From positions 2,630,001 through 2,694,000 of the forward strand of contig CM069435.1 in assembly GCA_035610365.1 (NCBI GenBank): a DNA stretch of 64,000 nucleotides. Reading direction: 5' to 3'. Every line of letters begins with the position of its first letter. The stretch's first letter is position 1. Below are positions 22,674-35,109 of the stretch, piece by piece. A program made the position numbers and the translations under genes. This DNA comes from Aquatica leii. Taxonomy: Eukaryota > Arthropoda > Insecta > Coleoptera > Lampyridae. Under the pieces are notes generated by a model. That model was not told the origin of the DNA and did no database searches. It saw nothing but the letters and a program-made list of their open reading frames with translations.

Positions 22674-25600
22674 GTTACGCTATATTTAGACTTCCGCTAT
22701 ATCAACAATTTGCTAACAATGTGTTATATTATAGTAACCCACATTTGTAATAGTAACCATAAATATGCTAACTTTGTATTTCACAACGATTGTAAATATT
22801 GTATATAAATAGAAGACAGTTATTAATAAAATTATTATTCAACATTAAATTATTTGATCACTTGACACTTGTCCTAGAATGCGGTATTGTTTAAATATTG
22901 ATTACCTGGGCAAGTGTCCAACTACACACAATTTAACAGACTTACAAACTGTTAAATTAAGTTCCATTTCGGGTTCATTCAGAGACCAACAATCCAACGA
23001 ACGAAAAAGAAGTTCTACTACCACGGCTCACCAAAGCCGATTCCAAAATTTAACAGACTTACAACCTGTTGAATTAAGTTCCATTTCCGGTTCATCCAGG
23101 GATTTTCCAGTCAAGAAAAAACAAGCCTATCAAACCAAGTAAGTCATCGAGATGACCACTAACGTGGACAAAAACGACGCTGAGCAGGCACTACGCCGAA
23201 AGAAACAATCTATTCGAATTCAACAACTGAGCCAAACTATCCAATTAATTAACCAAGAAGTGTACAAGAAGACAAATCAAAAATACGATATGAACTATTG
23301 CTCCAGAAGATTAACAAGCAGTAGGAAACCATCCAAGCACTACATGAAGGAATTATGGTGTACGAAATGAAGAATATTTGTTAGCCGAGCAGTCCTACGA
23401 AGTAACAGTTGAAGGTTTACAACAAAAGATTGTTACAACTCAAAATATCCCAGAAGTATCCAAACCAAACCTAAAACTGACTAAAATAGAAATTCCAATT
23501 TTTGACAGAAGTTATGAAAACTGGCCTACCTTTAATAACATTTTCTTTAAAGTTATTCATGAAAATCCATCCTTAACCAAAATTGAAAAAATGCAATATC
23601 TTAAAACTCACATCCGAGGGCAACCAAGCCGAATGGTGCAGCATTTACAAATTACTGACATCAGAAGCGGTAACAAAATCAAAGACTAATCATTTTCAAA
23701 ATCATAGACATACCGCCAATCCAGAATAAATCTACGGATAAACTACGACAACTGTATGATGTTATCACCAAATGTTTAAAAGCAATTGACAACTTAGGCG
23801 TTAATACAACCTTCTGGGGGCCAATAGTTGCACGTATCATAACTCAAAAGTGGGATCAAGAAACCAATCGTCTATACGAACAATCTCTGAAGGCACCACA
23901 CGAAATCCAGGACTTACAAGAGTTAATGGACTTCCTGAACCGAAGATTCCAGTCATTAGAATCAGTCACGGCGGCCAAAAAGACATTTTATAACAAAATG
24001 CAACAAACATCTAGATTTAACAACTACAATTTAAATCCACATTTTACAATCCACCATTCCAACTGCTGCAGATACTGTAAGCAGCAACATCTAATATATA
24101 GCTGCCAAAAGTTTAAAGCGTTATCCATTATTGGCAGGATTCAATTCATAAAACAACGACGACTCTGCTTCAACTGCTTGAACCACGATATCACAAAGAG
24201 ATGCCGAAGTCAATTGCGGTGCCTCCAGTGCGGTCAACAGCATCATACAATGTTACCATATCATGGAAACACAGCCTCAAAATATTCAAACAAGATATCA
24301 AGCCAAAATTTACAAGAAAAAGCGATTCCTATTACCAGTCATCTTGGAAGACAAGACCAAACTACAATTTTCGCCACGGCCCTTGTACTAATTAAATCAG
24401 CAACAGAAACCATGAAATATTTACGAGTACTAATTGATCCCGGATCACAATCAACATTTATGACAGAAAGAGCAGCGCAATCCTTGGGGCTATCAAGAGA
24501 GAAGATAAGAGCCGAAATAACAGGTCTGGGAGTAGAAGATCCAAAAATAACAATCACAAAAATTCAAGCTGAGGTACACCCACGTTTTCCAAGCAACTTC
24601 ACACTACCTGTCAAGTTTCTGGTGATGTCAAAATTAACACAATCGTTACCAAGCTCTGAGATAGAATACACCAGCTCGAACCAACTACAGAACTACGTTC
24701 TTGCAGACCCCACGTACAACAAACCCGGCCCAATTGATGTCATTCTTGGAGCCAAAGAATTTGGAAAAATAATTCAGCATGGCATTGAAAAAACAAAAGA
24801 TGGGTTACTGGGTCAACAGACGGAACTAGGTTGGATATTATCAGGAATTGCAAAAGAATATCAACACGATGATATAAAAATTATCAGCATGATTAGCCGC
24901 ACTGAAGAAGACCAACAGTTAACAAAGTTTTGGAATCCCGAAGAAGTGGCAATAAAAAAAATCATGTCTCCAGACGACGCACCATGTGAAAAACATTACA
25001 CAGAAACAACTAAAAGAAACTACGATGGAAGGTATACAGTCCAAATACCATTCAAAAAAGAATTCGCACCTTAATTAGGATATTCCAAAACTACTACCAT
25101 TACTACAACTCGAGAAAAGGTTACAAAAGGATAACAAGTTGGCAGACCATTACCACAAGTTTATGCAAGAATATTTAAGCCTCGGCCACATGAAAAAAAT
25201 TCCACGCCATCTACTAGACGAAGGAAAATACTACATTCCACATCAACCAATTTTAAAAGAGTCAAGTACCACTACAAAACTAAGAGTAGTATTTGACGCA
25301 TCATCCAAAGCATTCAATGGAGTGAGTCTCAACGAACTAATGTACACCGGACCAAGATTGCAACAAGAACTCACCGACATACTACTACGTTGGAGAAAAC
25401 ATCAAATTGCATTCAGCGCCGATATTGAAAAAATGTACCGTCAAATCAAGATATCTGAAGAAGACCAAAAATTCAACCGGATCTTATTCAGGTTTGACCA
25501 ATTCACACCAATACAAGAATTTTGCCTCACGACTGTCACGTATGGGACAACTTCTGCACCATTTCTTGCAATAAGAACTCTTCAGCAATTGACTGAAGAC

Positions 25601-27240
25601 GAAAAAGTATCATTCCCAAAAGCATCTAAAGTCATGAAAGACTTTTATGTCGACGATGTTTTGTCTGGAGCGGATAACATTGAAGAGGCCATTCAGCTAC
25701 AATCTGAAATTACTAAATTACTAAAATCAGGAGGATTCACATTACGCAAATGGTCCAGTAATAAGCCTCAATTACTAGAAGCATTAACTGAAGAAAAGAA
25801 GGATCATGCCTCATTGGAAATAAACAAAAACAAAACGCGGAAATCTTAAGGAATCCATTGGGCACCGATTAAAGTCAATTTTTGTTTCAAAATAAGCACA
25901 ACTCATCATCAGAGTGTTACAAAACGAACCATACTATCACAAATCGCTAAATTATTTGACACATTGGGATGTTTGGCTCCGGTGATAATAAAGGCCAAAT
26001 TATTAATCCAAGAACTCTGGGTAGCAGATCTAGATTGGGACCAATCTATTCCTGACGATATTAAAGCGAAGTGGATCAACTTCAACGACCAACTCAAATG
26101 TATAGAAGACATTAGAGTACCACGATGGATAAAGTACATCAATGGCATAGATATACAATTACATGGTTTCTGTGATGCCTCAGAGGGAGCATATGGCGCA
26201 GTATTATATGTTAGAAGCATCAAAAAAACAGGAGAAGTTACCACCACACTCTTAACAGCAAAATCTAAGGTTGCCCCAGCTAAATCAAAAACAACAATTT
26301 TAAGACTAGAGTTTTGTGCCGTTGTCTTACTTGCCAAATTAATAAAGAAAACCATCACTGCCTTAGATATTCAGAAAACATCAGTCTATGCATGGACCGA
26401 CTCAGTGATAACCTTAGCTTAAATCAAAGGAGAAGCATCTAGATGGAAAACATTTATAGCCAATCGAGTCGCAGAAATAAACAATCTATTACCCTCTTAA
26501 TGTTGGCAACACGTACCTTCAGAAGAAAACCCGGCGTATATGATATCCCGAGGAATGCACAATAGCAAGATGAAAAACTGTACGCTCTGGTGGAATGGTC
26601 AAAAATGGCTGCTAAACGAAGTCCAATGAAAAAAAAGAAATCAAACTCTGTACATTCACTAGAAAATCCAATTATCACAAAATTTTTATCAATAACAAGA
26701 CTGGTTCGAGTTATATGTTATTGCAGAAGATTCATCAACCACGCTAAAAATTGGTCAAAACAACTAGACGTCTGTTAGTTCAAGAATTGGATGCCACACT
26801 ACTACAACTGGTTAAACAACAACTCAACAAGAAACAATGCACAGAGAACTCAGGACATTGCAATTGAAAAATCCGGCTCGAAGGACCATATAATAAGCAC
26901 GTAGTTGTATCGTACTCAATAGTTGGACACTTGTCCAGGTAATGACTATTTAAACAATACCGGATTCTAGGACAAGTGTCAAGGAATCATTCAACATTAA
27001 CTTGTTTGATCACTTGACACTTGTCTTAGAATCCGGTATTGTTTAAATACTGATTACCTGGGCAAGTGTCCAACTATTAAGTACGATACACCTATGTGCT
27101 TATTATATGTGGTCCGGCGTACATTAGTTCGTTGAGACTCACTCCATTGGATGCTTTGGATGATGCGTCAAATACTACTCTTAGTTTTGTAGTGGTACTT
27201 GACTCTTTTAAAATTGGTTGATGTGGAATGTAGTATTTTT
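22674..27240 (+). mobile_element. BEL/Pao LTR retrotransposon, fossil
   Basis: Broken copy of a BEL/Pao element. A probable left LTR begins near 22674 (TGTTACGC) with a TATA-like GTATATAAAT near 22802 and ends around 22860. Parts in order: gag-like region from about 23150, zinc knuckles near 24060-24250, aspartic protease near 24400-24560 (LIDPGSQSTF), reverse transcriptase near 25140-25850 (YVDDVLSGAD) and RNase H near 26150-26420. No integrase or ordinary right LTR is evident. A leader segment at 22838-22935 recurs in direct orientation near 26988-27080. The right side ends in a large palindrome and an inverted copy of part of the RT region (27117-27237). Several breaks are present; I judge it old but not ancient, since one open stretch still spans 382 codons. 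Confidence 0.85.
26880..27112. repeat. Palindrome at the 3' side of the BEL/Pao fossil
   Basis: Two arms of about 110 bp meet near 26998. Shared blocks, reversed in the second arm, include ATAATAAGCAC, GTATCGTACT, ATAGTTGGAC, AATACCGGATTCTA and GACAAGTGTCAA. The arms carry the leader segment that also lies at 22838-22935. The right arm passes at about 27112 into an inverted copy of RT-region sequence from 25220-25350, sharing a GGTCCGG junction. Confidence 0.8.
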
Positions 27241-27296
27241 ATGTATCATGTATAGAAACAAACCTGAGAAGAAAATTGATAGCATAAAACAAAATT

Positions 27297-27365
27297 TAGA
27301 TTACTATAAACTATGTTTTTCTTTGTGGTAGCATACGACAGCCCCGTTTTTAAATAAAGTGATAC
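27297..27365 (+). repeat. Repeat X, right copy
   Basis: Same orientation and block order as 20573-20645, ending AATAAAGTGATA. Together with the inverted Y arms it frames the BEL/Pao region. Confidence 0.6.
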
Positions 27366-27489
27366 AGGCATGCGCTGTATTTTAATAATCTGTTGAATTG
27401 TCGATTACTTCTATTTTAAATAATAACTTTAAAATGTCTGTGAAAATAAAAATTCAATTCTGTACAATTAAAAAACTTATATAAATAGT

Positions 27490-27770
27490 TTGTAAAAAAA
27501 ATAGATTTTTATCCTATGTTCCACCAGAGATATGCATCAAATTTTGCAAAAATCGCAAATTTGAAAAAAACTACAAAAATTAAAAGAGACATTACTAGTG
27601 TTGTGACTCTAGTTAAAGTAAATGTAGTATTATATGTAATTGTAATTAAAAAATCATTTGTGATATACCAAATAATGACATAATAAAACTCTTTATGCTG
27701 AGATACAAAACTAAAAGAGAGGAAATGCTTTGTTGCAGTGTTCTAGCATAATCTATTTCTACAAAAAATA
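27490..27770 (-). repeat. Repeat Y, right arm (inverted)
   Basis: Inverted partner of 20860-21200, with TTTTTATCCTATGTTCCACC near 27509 and GAGATACAAAACT near 27699 as the clearest matches. Confidence 0.65.
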
Positions 27771-27774
27771 AGTA

Positions 27775-30315
27775 ACAGTAACCTAGTTTACATGAATTTT
27801 GTTAGCTGAATTTTTATGATTAAGAGTTAAGAGTGAAAAAATTTATCATTGTATTCTAAAAATGCATATGTAGCTTTAGTTTTGCTATGGTACTTGTTTA
27901 TTCTAGTATTTGGATTAACCTACGTAACATTATCTAATTTAAACATCTGTACATTTTTTTCCCAATATCGGATTATGTTATCATTTGGATATTGTTATCA
28001 AAAACACTAAGGCCCAATCTGATATTATTAAACGGCGTGCACTGTATAATTAATCATTAAAAAAATATATATACTGGTTAAGCAAATCTTCATATAGACT
28101 CTTTTACATTATTTTAATTTCTTAACAATTTTAATTTAAATAAAATTATTTAACAAAATCTAATCTAAAAAAAATATAGACGGTAATAAAAAACTCGTTT
28201 ATAAAAATTTGAAAAAATTTGACTTCAATGTTGATTCACTTAATGTTGCTTAATATTTAAACGCTTCCACTAATACACAAAATTTTTAGACCAGAACGTG
28301 ACATAAACTACTAAATAAACAACAGCAATTATTCATAATTCTTCTATTCAAGTCTTTTCATTCATAAAGCGCCTAAATATTGTTATTGAAAAAAAAGTAC
28401 AAGTCATTTTGCGACAATAGAATTAGTAAAAAAACACTTACCTTCATAATCTTGGCCAAAAACAGTAAACGTCTGCAAATAAAAGCAATTAGTAAATTCT
28501 ACAAATGCAAACTAACTATTCAATATAAATTACCGTTACACCCAATAATTGCAATATAATCTGGTGTAATAACTTTAATCTTGCTCAAAATGTAATACTA
28601 TTTAAACGGTGTCATAAGTGAAACGGTTAATTATTTTAAGAATTGCTACATGCTGTGTAAGGATAACTGTACACCGGCAATAAAAGTTGTCGTGCAAGTT
28701 AACCACTCTCTTTTTAACAAATTAAATAAAACTAAATTAAAGCAACAAATCAATTTTGTAAAAACTATGCTCATTAATATTATTTGAAAATTACGATAAT
28801 TGTGACAAAGCAGGTTTAGAGTTAAGAAAAAAAAACGAAAACGTTTATTAACAAACGCACTTTATGATTCGCTCTGGTTCGTGCAATGATTTTTAGTTTG
28901 ACGTTGATAATTACTTTTTAAAAACGTCAGTTTTTCTTGGATTTAATGCGTAAAAAAATTAAGGTAAAGATTTTTCTCATTTTAAGTTATTCTGTTAAAG
29001 GTTTTGTTTGTATAACAGTGTTACACTTTGTTAATCTTTTTTTATGAAAGTTTTTAGATCAACAAAAATTTTCTAGTTTCGTTTCTTTTTTATATTTAAC
29101 TGTAATTGTTTTTAAAATTATATTGTAACAAACTCAATTTTTCAAAGTTTCGGTCACTTGTAAGATCGCTGTTTACATACACCTAAGCAAATAATTTACT
29201 TGAAATGACTTAATTTTTATATGAGCATTAAAAATAACGTCTTTATATTTGTTTCAAATCTTCTTTGACCTAAATATGATTTAGTTTTGGCACTATTTAT
29301 ATTACAAGCGTACTTTCAAAATATATTTATTGTTTGTTGCGTAAGTTTTATTTAATAATAATAACAACATTAAGAGTAAACTCAATTTGTAGCAGATGCT
29401 AACAGTACGCAAAAGATTTGCCTTTGGTACAGAGTTTTTCTGTACCAAATTTCATTATAATTTGTAAATTTTTTGTTTAGTTTTTTGACATAGTTACCAA
29501 CAGGATATGTAAAAAACTGTTTTCTTAAAAATGTACAAATGTGATTAATGCACGATAGCGTGCTCTTACATTTTATTCTGGACGTGGCACGGCTTACTTA
29601 ACATTCAAATTCTCACGCTGACCAGTGTTTGTTCAAGGAATTAAAGACAACAAATTATCAGGTTTTGAGGATTGCCCAAATTTGAGTTAATTTACTTTTA
29701 AACAATGGTTTTATTTTAATCACCATCTGATGGTTGTTTTACGCGTATTAAGAACCATATAAATACGTTTAAAGCAACGCGCTAACTTAATTTTATAATT
29801 AAGCTATTCATTATTGTAGCACGCAACTGATGTAATAAAACTCACCGAAGATAATACTATACATTTTTTTTCCATTGCGATGATTGTACGAAATCTATGT
29901 GTAATGATAATTTTATTAATGCGCGCACAGATTGGCTTAAAGTAAACGAATTTATACGGAACTTTTGTAAATTACCGAAACCGCTATAATTGTTTCAGTT
30001 CTTCGAGCAAAAAAATTATCATATGTTAGCTCCATTACAACGTATTGTGTTTGATAAATCTTAAATTTTATTATACAACGTATTAAATAAATTACATTTA
30101 AGTATACCGTTTATTGTTAAATAATACGTTCATGGTAATTGTTTCAGTTGTTACTGTTACATATACGTAAGTGTGAATTAAGGGTAAATAATTGTTGGCC
30201 ATGGGTTTTATAAGAAGTGTTTTTCAGTCCTGTAAAGACATAATAAAAAATGTTTATATTTCTATGTGATGATTTGATTTTACACACTTAAGGTGGTGTT
30301 GGAAGATTGTTGGTT
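27775..30315. other. AT-rich intergenic sequence
   Basis: About 2.5 kb without recognised genes, RNA genes or repeats. Confidence 0.5.
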
Positions 30316-30322
30316 GCCTATA

Positions 30323-30687
30323 CAGTGTGGCTGAAAAGTATGGAATATATTATACAGGTCGATAAATATGCACTTTACACGAAAAAGTTGTAAATAAAAG
30401 TTGTTTATCACTTACTTATCTACCACCTGGGAGATATCAATTTAAATTTTTGCTGTAAACAAAATCGCAACGAATAACACTTACATTTTTTTAAATGGCA
30501 AGGCACGTCTTTATTATACTCATTTGATAGAGTCTTTTTTTCTCTTTTCAACCATATGAAACTTGAATACCTTTACATCAAAAAAACTTTCAAGAAAAAC
30601 AAGGACATGTCTAACAAATTTATTTTACTGAGCAGTATTAATCAGGTACGTAATATGTAGTATTGAAACAATTGAATGCACTGTCAT
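30323..30687 (+). repeat. Left long terminal inverted repeat of DD41D element
   Basis: About 365 bp, nearly complementary to 31837-32207. Inner limit is GAATGCACTGTCA. The matching inner limit on the other side is TGACAGTG with AGTGCATTC. Confidence 0.85.
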
Positions 30688-30728
30688 AATAGCAAATATT
30701 AAACTTTAAATATCTTTACATAAAATTG

Positions 30729-31808
30729 TTATAACAAATGTTCAAAATGTAAACCATTCATAATTTGACAGTAGTAAATTCGATTTTTAAAACCATCGAT
30801 TGCTTTTGAAATCATATCTCGAGTTATAGCTCTTATCTCAACTCTAATGCGATTTTTCAAATCTTCAACATTATCAGGTCTATTTACATAAATTTTGCTT
30901 TTAATATAGCCTCAAAGAAAAAAATCTAGTGGACTTAAATCCGGCGAGCGAGCCGGCCATTCTATCGTACCTCTTCTGCCTATCCATGTATTTTGAAAAG
31001 TATTATTAAGAAAGTGGCGGACATTAATTCCAAAATGTGGAGGTGCCCCGTCTTGTTGAAGTCATATTCTGTTATGAGGTATATCTGGATCTACTGCATG
31101 TGGAAATAACTCGACCAAAGCAGGAACTAACTCAAATCTTAAGAAATCTAGATAAATATTTGCCGTTAAACTACCTTCTAAAAAATTTGGCTCCAAAATT
31201 TGACTTCCAATCATTCCTACCCAGACGTTGACTTTCTGCTGGTATTGGGTGTGTCCTTCTAGATACCAGTGAGGATTTTGTGAAGACCAGTAACGTGTGT
31301 TTTGTTTGTTAATTGTGCCGTTTAAACAAAACGTGGCCTCATCAGTAAAAAGGATATTTTTATGAAAATGTGCATCTCGTTCAAGTTTGTTTGTTATTGT
31401 TTCACAAAACTCCATCCTTCTGTCCAAATCGTCTTCAAATAATTCTTGAACTACACAAGCTTTATAAGGATGAAATTTTTCTTTTTTTAAAACGTCATGT
31501 ACAGCCGATTTATTCAAATTATGGTCTCTAGCAATTTGCCGAACAGAAATTTGTGGATTTTCCTCAACAGACACATTTTCTCGTTCCACATTACTTAATG
31601 ACAAAGGTCTACCAGTTCTACTCGCATCTTTCACCGAACCTGTCTCTTGAAATTTCCGCCAAATTTTGCTTACCGTGGACTGCGAAATGTTTAATTCTGG
31701 ATGCAAGTTATTAAATAAATTACATACTTCGTCTTGGGTTCTTCTTCTATCTCTATATCCCAGAAACATTAAAATTTCAATTCTATGTTTCTCAGATAAT
31801 TGAGCCAT
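30729..31808 (-). pseudogene. DD41D mariner-type transposase with two in-frame TGA
   Basis: A single reading frame of 359 codons from ATG at 31808 to TAA at 30729-30731, with no frameshift. Residues 1-110 form two helix-turn-helix motifs (ISQSTVSKIWRKF; ISVRQIARDHNLNKSAV) that would bind the terminal repeats. The catalytic domain follows: FTDEATF (D156), LQQDGAPPHF (D253) and SPDLSPLDFF (D295), giving 41 residues between the last two acids. Only two lesions are visible, both TGA where tryptophan is expected in the family: at 31062-31064 (after PHNRI) and at 30912-30914 (FFL then GYIKSK). Each is a single G-to-A change of TGG, so the copy is young. It would cut and paste its element at TA sites in the nucleus; as it stands it makes a 248-residue product lacking two catalytic acids. 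Confidence 0.9.
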
Positions 31809-31836
31809 ATTTCAAGCACTAACAAATAGCAAAGTG

Positions 31837-32207
31837 TGACAGTGTTCTAAAGTGCATTCAGTTGTTTCAATGCTACATATTACGTACCTGATTATTACTG
31901 CTCAGTAAAATAAATTTGTTAGACATGTCCTTGTTTTTCTTGAAAATTTTTTGATGTAAAGGTATTCAAGTTTCATATGGTTGAAAAGAGAAAAAAAGAC
32001 TATCAAATGAGTATAATAAAGACGTGCCTTGCCATTTAAAAAAATGTAAGTGTTATTCGTTGCGATTTTGTTTACAGCAAAAATTTAAATTGATATCTCC
32101 CAGGTGGTAGATAACTAAGTGATAAACAACTTTTATTTACAACTTTTTCGTGTAAAGTGCATATTTATCGACCTGTATAATATATTCCATACTTTTCGGA
32201 CACACTG
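31837..32207 (-). repeat. Right long terminal inverted repeat of DD41D element
   Basis: Partner of 30323-30687. It lies directly upstream of the transposase start, so transcription of the gene probably begins inside it. Confidence 0.85.
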
Positions 32208-32211
32208 TATA

Positions 32212-32735
32212 CAAGGGATAATCTTGTTATTTGTTTAGTGGTTTTAATAACATGTATTAGCATAGTTTTGTATAATAACAATAAAGTTTGACTCTATACG
32301 TATCTAATGAATACAAAACTTTGTAATAAGTAGCGAACTAAACAGTAAAAATACGATTCTTTTTAATTTGACTGCAGAAGATGCAGAATAAAATTTCAAA
32401 AAAAGTTTGGTTAATACCTCTGATCCAGTGCTTAGTAAATAGAATTAACAAACGATACAAATTATTAAATTTAATCTAAAAAAATAACAAACTGAGCGCT
32501 ATTATTCGATAGGTGGGGATAAAAATTAATTTCAAACTTTGTCAAACTGCAAACTTATAACAGAATTGTAATTTTAAATAAATGGTGCTTTAGCTACATA
32601 AATTACTGCCAAATATGTTTTGACAATTTATATTGTTTCTACGCTAGAAATTGATATAAATAATTTTTATTATTTTTTGGATTTTGCTGAAAACTTTTAA
32701 TTGTCAATTATTATTTTCTAAGCTTAGGCCGCAGC
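32212..32735. other. AT-rich spacer
   Basis: No gene or repeat recognised. Confidence 0.4.
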
Positions 32736-32739
32736 GTAT

Positions 32740-33060
32740 ATTTTCATATTATTTGTTGTTTCTTCTTTTTTTTTTGCGAAATTCATATCGAGTTTTGGAT
32801 ATATGCTTCTTCTATTTTTGCTTTTCATGTTTATCTATTGTTTGTTCTTTTTATCTGATTCGTGCCTACTATTAGTTTTATGTCATCAACCCATCTCAAT
32901 TAGGAGCGTCCTACTGATATGCGATAGTCATTAGTCAAAATTTGTTTATGTTATTTGTCTTTGTTTTCTCTGGCAATGTGTCTAAAAAATTAACATTTTA
33001 GTTTTGCTACATTTACAATAAACCCATCTGTTACTTTTCTGTGTTCTCGGATGTAAGTGT
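32740..33060 (-). pseudogene. LINE C-terminal fragment
   Basis: On the minus strand the sequence reads a VGRPRLRW-like block in decayed form (GRS, EMGDDIKL), then IVGTNQIKRTNN and AKIEEAYIQNS. This is the last part of the RTE-like LINE polyprotein (usual order: WxDDIKRIVG, then EEAYIQQW). Only the extreme 3' end survives and it is broken by several stops. It abuts, in opposite orientation, the LINE piece starting at 33080. Confidence 0.55.
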
Positions 33061-33079
33061 CTTTGTCTTTAGAAAGCTA

Positions 33080-33935
33080 TCAATGACAACATACTGAAGA
33101 CAAATATGACTATTTTGGGGAAAAAGGTAAGCTTATTTGGCATTTATCTTCAGACAAATATCATGTAAGAACTAAAGACATTTTCTATAAAAAATTGATT
33201 AAAGTTACAAATGAAGTAGGTAACACAAGACATTTCAATGCGAGAACCTGGATGAAAACAGGAAATTCAGTGATCGGACTTATGGAAAACTAGTAGTAAA
33301 CAACAAAATGTATATCAAAAACGACTTGACAACAAATTTACAGATGACAGTACATTCCCAGAAGTATACAATAATATCATAGATAGTTTGCACGCAGCAG
33401 CAAAATAAGCGCTAGTAAATAATATTGGAAAAAATACAGCAGTAGAAGAAGAAATTAAACAATACGTCAAGAGGAAGAAACAGGCTTATCAAAAATGAGT
33501 AAAGAAGAAAACCGGGAAGAGCATAAAAACATCAAACGACAAACAAGAAGAATAATAATAGAGCATAAGGACAAAACATGGTACAATAAGTGCCAAAAAA
33601 TAGACACACATATTGGCTAAGATGTAGTCACACAGAAACATATAACTTGAAGATCATTCCAGAAGACATATGTGTAAAGCACTATGACGAACTGTTAGGA
33701 GAAACCAGAGAGAAATACCAAATAGGGGAACATGAGACAGAAAATATACAAATAAATGAAGATGATGTAAAAGTAGACAAACTAATAGTGATAAAAACTA
33801 TAAAAAATTTAAAAAATAGAAGAGCATGTGATCCCGAAGAAATATATGCAGAAATGATAACCAACAAAGGGAACGCTCAAGCTATTTGTTATGTGCAAAA
33901 TTTTTATAACGTAATACCCTGTAGATTGAATTAAA
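33080..33935 (+). pseudogene. LINE, endonuclease end to RT start (left part of split copy)
   Basis: Plus-strand remnants: an endonuclease-like block (TKDIFYKKLIKVTNEVG, FNARTWMKTGNSVIG) near 33170-33290, KRLDNKFTDD and FPEVYNNII near 33320-33380, EEIKQYVKRKKQAYQK near 33450-33500, and an open stretch to 33934 with IKTIKNLKNRRACDPEEIY, which is the region just upstream of the reverse transcriptase (normally NGKSPGPDxI). It stops abruptly near 33935. The continuation of a similar LINE is found from about 35110, so the copy seems to have been split by a 1.2-kb insertion or rearrangement. Broken by several stops. Confidence 0.65.
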
Positions 33936-35105
33936 ATTAGATTCCGGTTTTGACGCTCTCTGCCGATCTTTTCTTGTGACTGTCATTTTACGACAGTCGT
34001 TAAGCTGACAACTGCAAAAAATGGCCTGTGTCGCTTAAAGAAAATTTTCGAATATCATCCTCTGTAATGGAAATTAAATTATGACTTCATTACGTTTTTA
34101 AAAGAATTTATTTGTCACAGGGTAAGATATTAACATCCGTTTTGTTAGAGTTCCTTTGTAATTTCTTCTTGATTTGATAGCCGTTCCGCCACGGGTTGGC
34201 AACATGTTTCTATTCAATAAAGAATAATGAGGGATTGATATCGATAAAGGCCTTTATGGGACGAGTATGACTCTATAAGGCCTACGTTTAAAACTAAAAA
34301 AACCGAAGACAAGAACTTTTCTTCAAGATTCTACTCATGCGGCAAACACCTGCGAAACCAACTTTCATTGAATGTGTACAACAGCATTCGACAATCGGGT
34401 TATGTTATGTGTACTTTCTTTTAGCAGTAATTAACAATTTTGTAGATCTTGATTTCGTGAGTCATTGTGTTGACACGATTTGCTACTCAAATTTATTTCA
34501 GGCTCACTTACCGGGGAAAACGTTTTCTTCAATCAAGTAGGTACTGGATTGTCGGTAAGTTTATTTAATTATTTTATCGGTGTCAGAAAAGTTACTCACG
34601 GAACTTTGGCTAATGTTAATTTCCGTAATTACGATCATTGTTTTAATACCATTAAGGTAGTTTCATTAATTATTTTGTGTGTATCGCATGCTGTGTACAA
34701 ACAATATTTACTCCGAAATTTTCTTCACTGTTCGCTTCGACTTAACCTATGTATTGTGTGTTGCCGATACTGCTGGCATCTATGCACTGAGAACTAGATA
34801 TACTCTTGTTAATAATCTACGTTACTAAATTAAAGTTTTTATACCTGATAATCTTTCTTTTATGGTAACATACCTTTCTCTTTTATTGTGGTTACCCGAA
34901 CATCAGAGTAACAAGGATTACGAACCTAAAAATTTGTTACAAGCTTGGATAATATAATTATAAATGATCTGGCGCCCTTAATTATTATTCTCTTGAACCT
35001 CCCCTATCTCCGACTGTGTGAGTTGGCCGTGCAAGGTTCGTAAGACCTAAAGCTTGTAACATATTCCTGTTATTGACGTATGTATTTAACTAACTAATTA
35101 ATGGG
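33936..35105. other. Unclassified 1.2-kb block splitting a LINE
   Basis: No homology recognised. It contains a stretch near 34488-34560 bounded by a plausible acceptor (TTTATTTCAG) and donor (TCGGTAAGT), and an inverted pair TTGTTACAAGCTT (about 34936) and AAGCTTGTAACA (about 35052). It may be an inserted non-autonomous element or displaced host sequence. Confidence 0.35.
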
Positions 35106-35109
35106 TACA

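Larger units (their letters stand above)
30323..32207 (-). mobile_element. DD41D mariner-type transposon, nearly whole
   Basis: The element is 1885 bp, begins CAGTGTGGCTGAAAAG and ends CTTTTCGGACACACTG, and is flanked by TA on both sides (30321-30322 and 32208-32209). Terminal inverted repeats are unusually long, about 365 bp (30323-30687 and 31837-32207), with few differences. They enclose one transposase gene read on the minus strand, whose start codon at 31808 lies only about 30 bp inside the right repeat, so its promoter should lie in the repeat. The combination of TA target, catalytic D156, D253, D295 and 41 residues between the last two places it with the DD41D (rosa/VS-like) branch of IS630-Tc1-mariner. 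This is the best preserved element in the window. Confidence 0.9.

Noticed and set aside
34480-34797. 105-codon frame with possible splice sites
   Set aside because: No similarity recognised and the splice signals are short; kept only as a note on the unclassified block.
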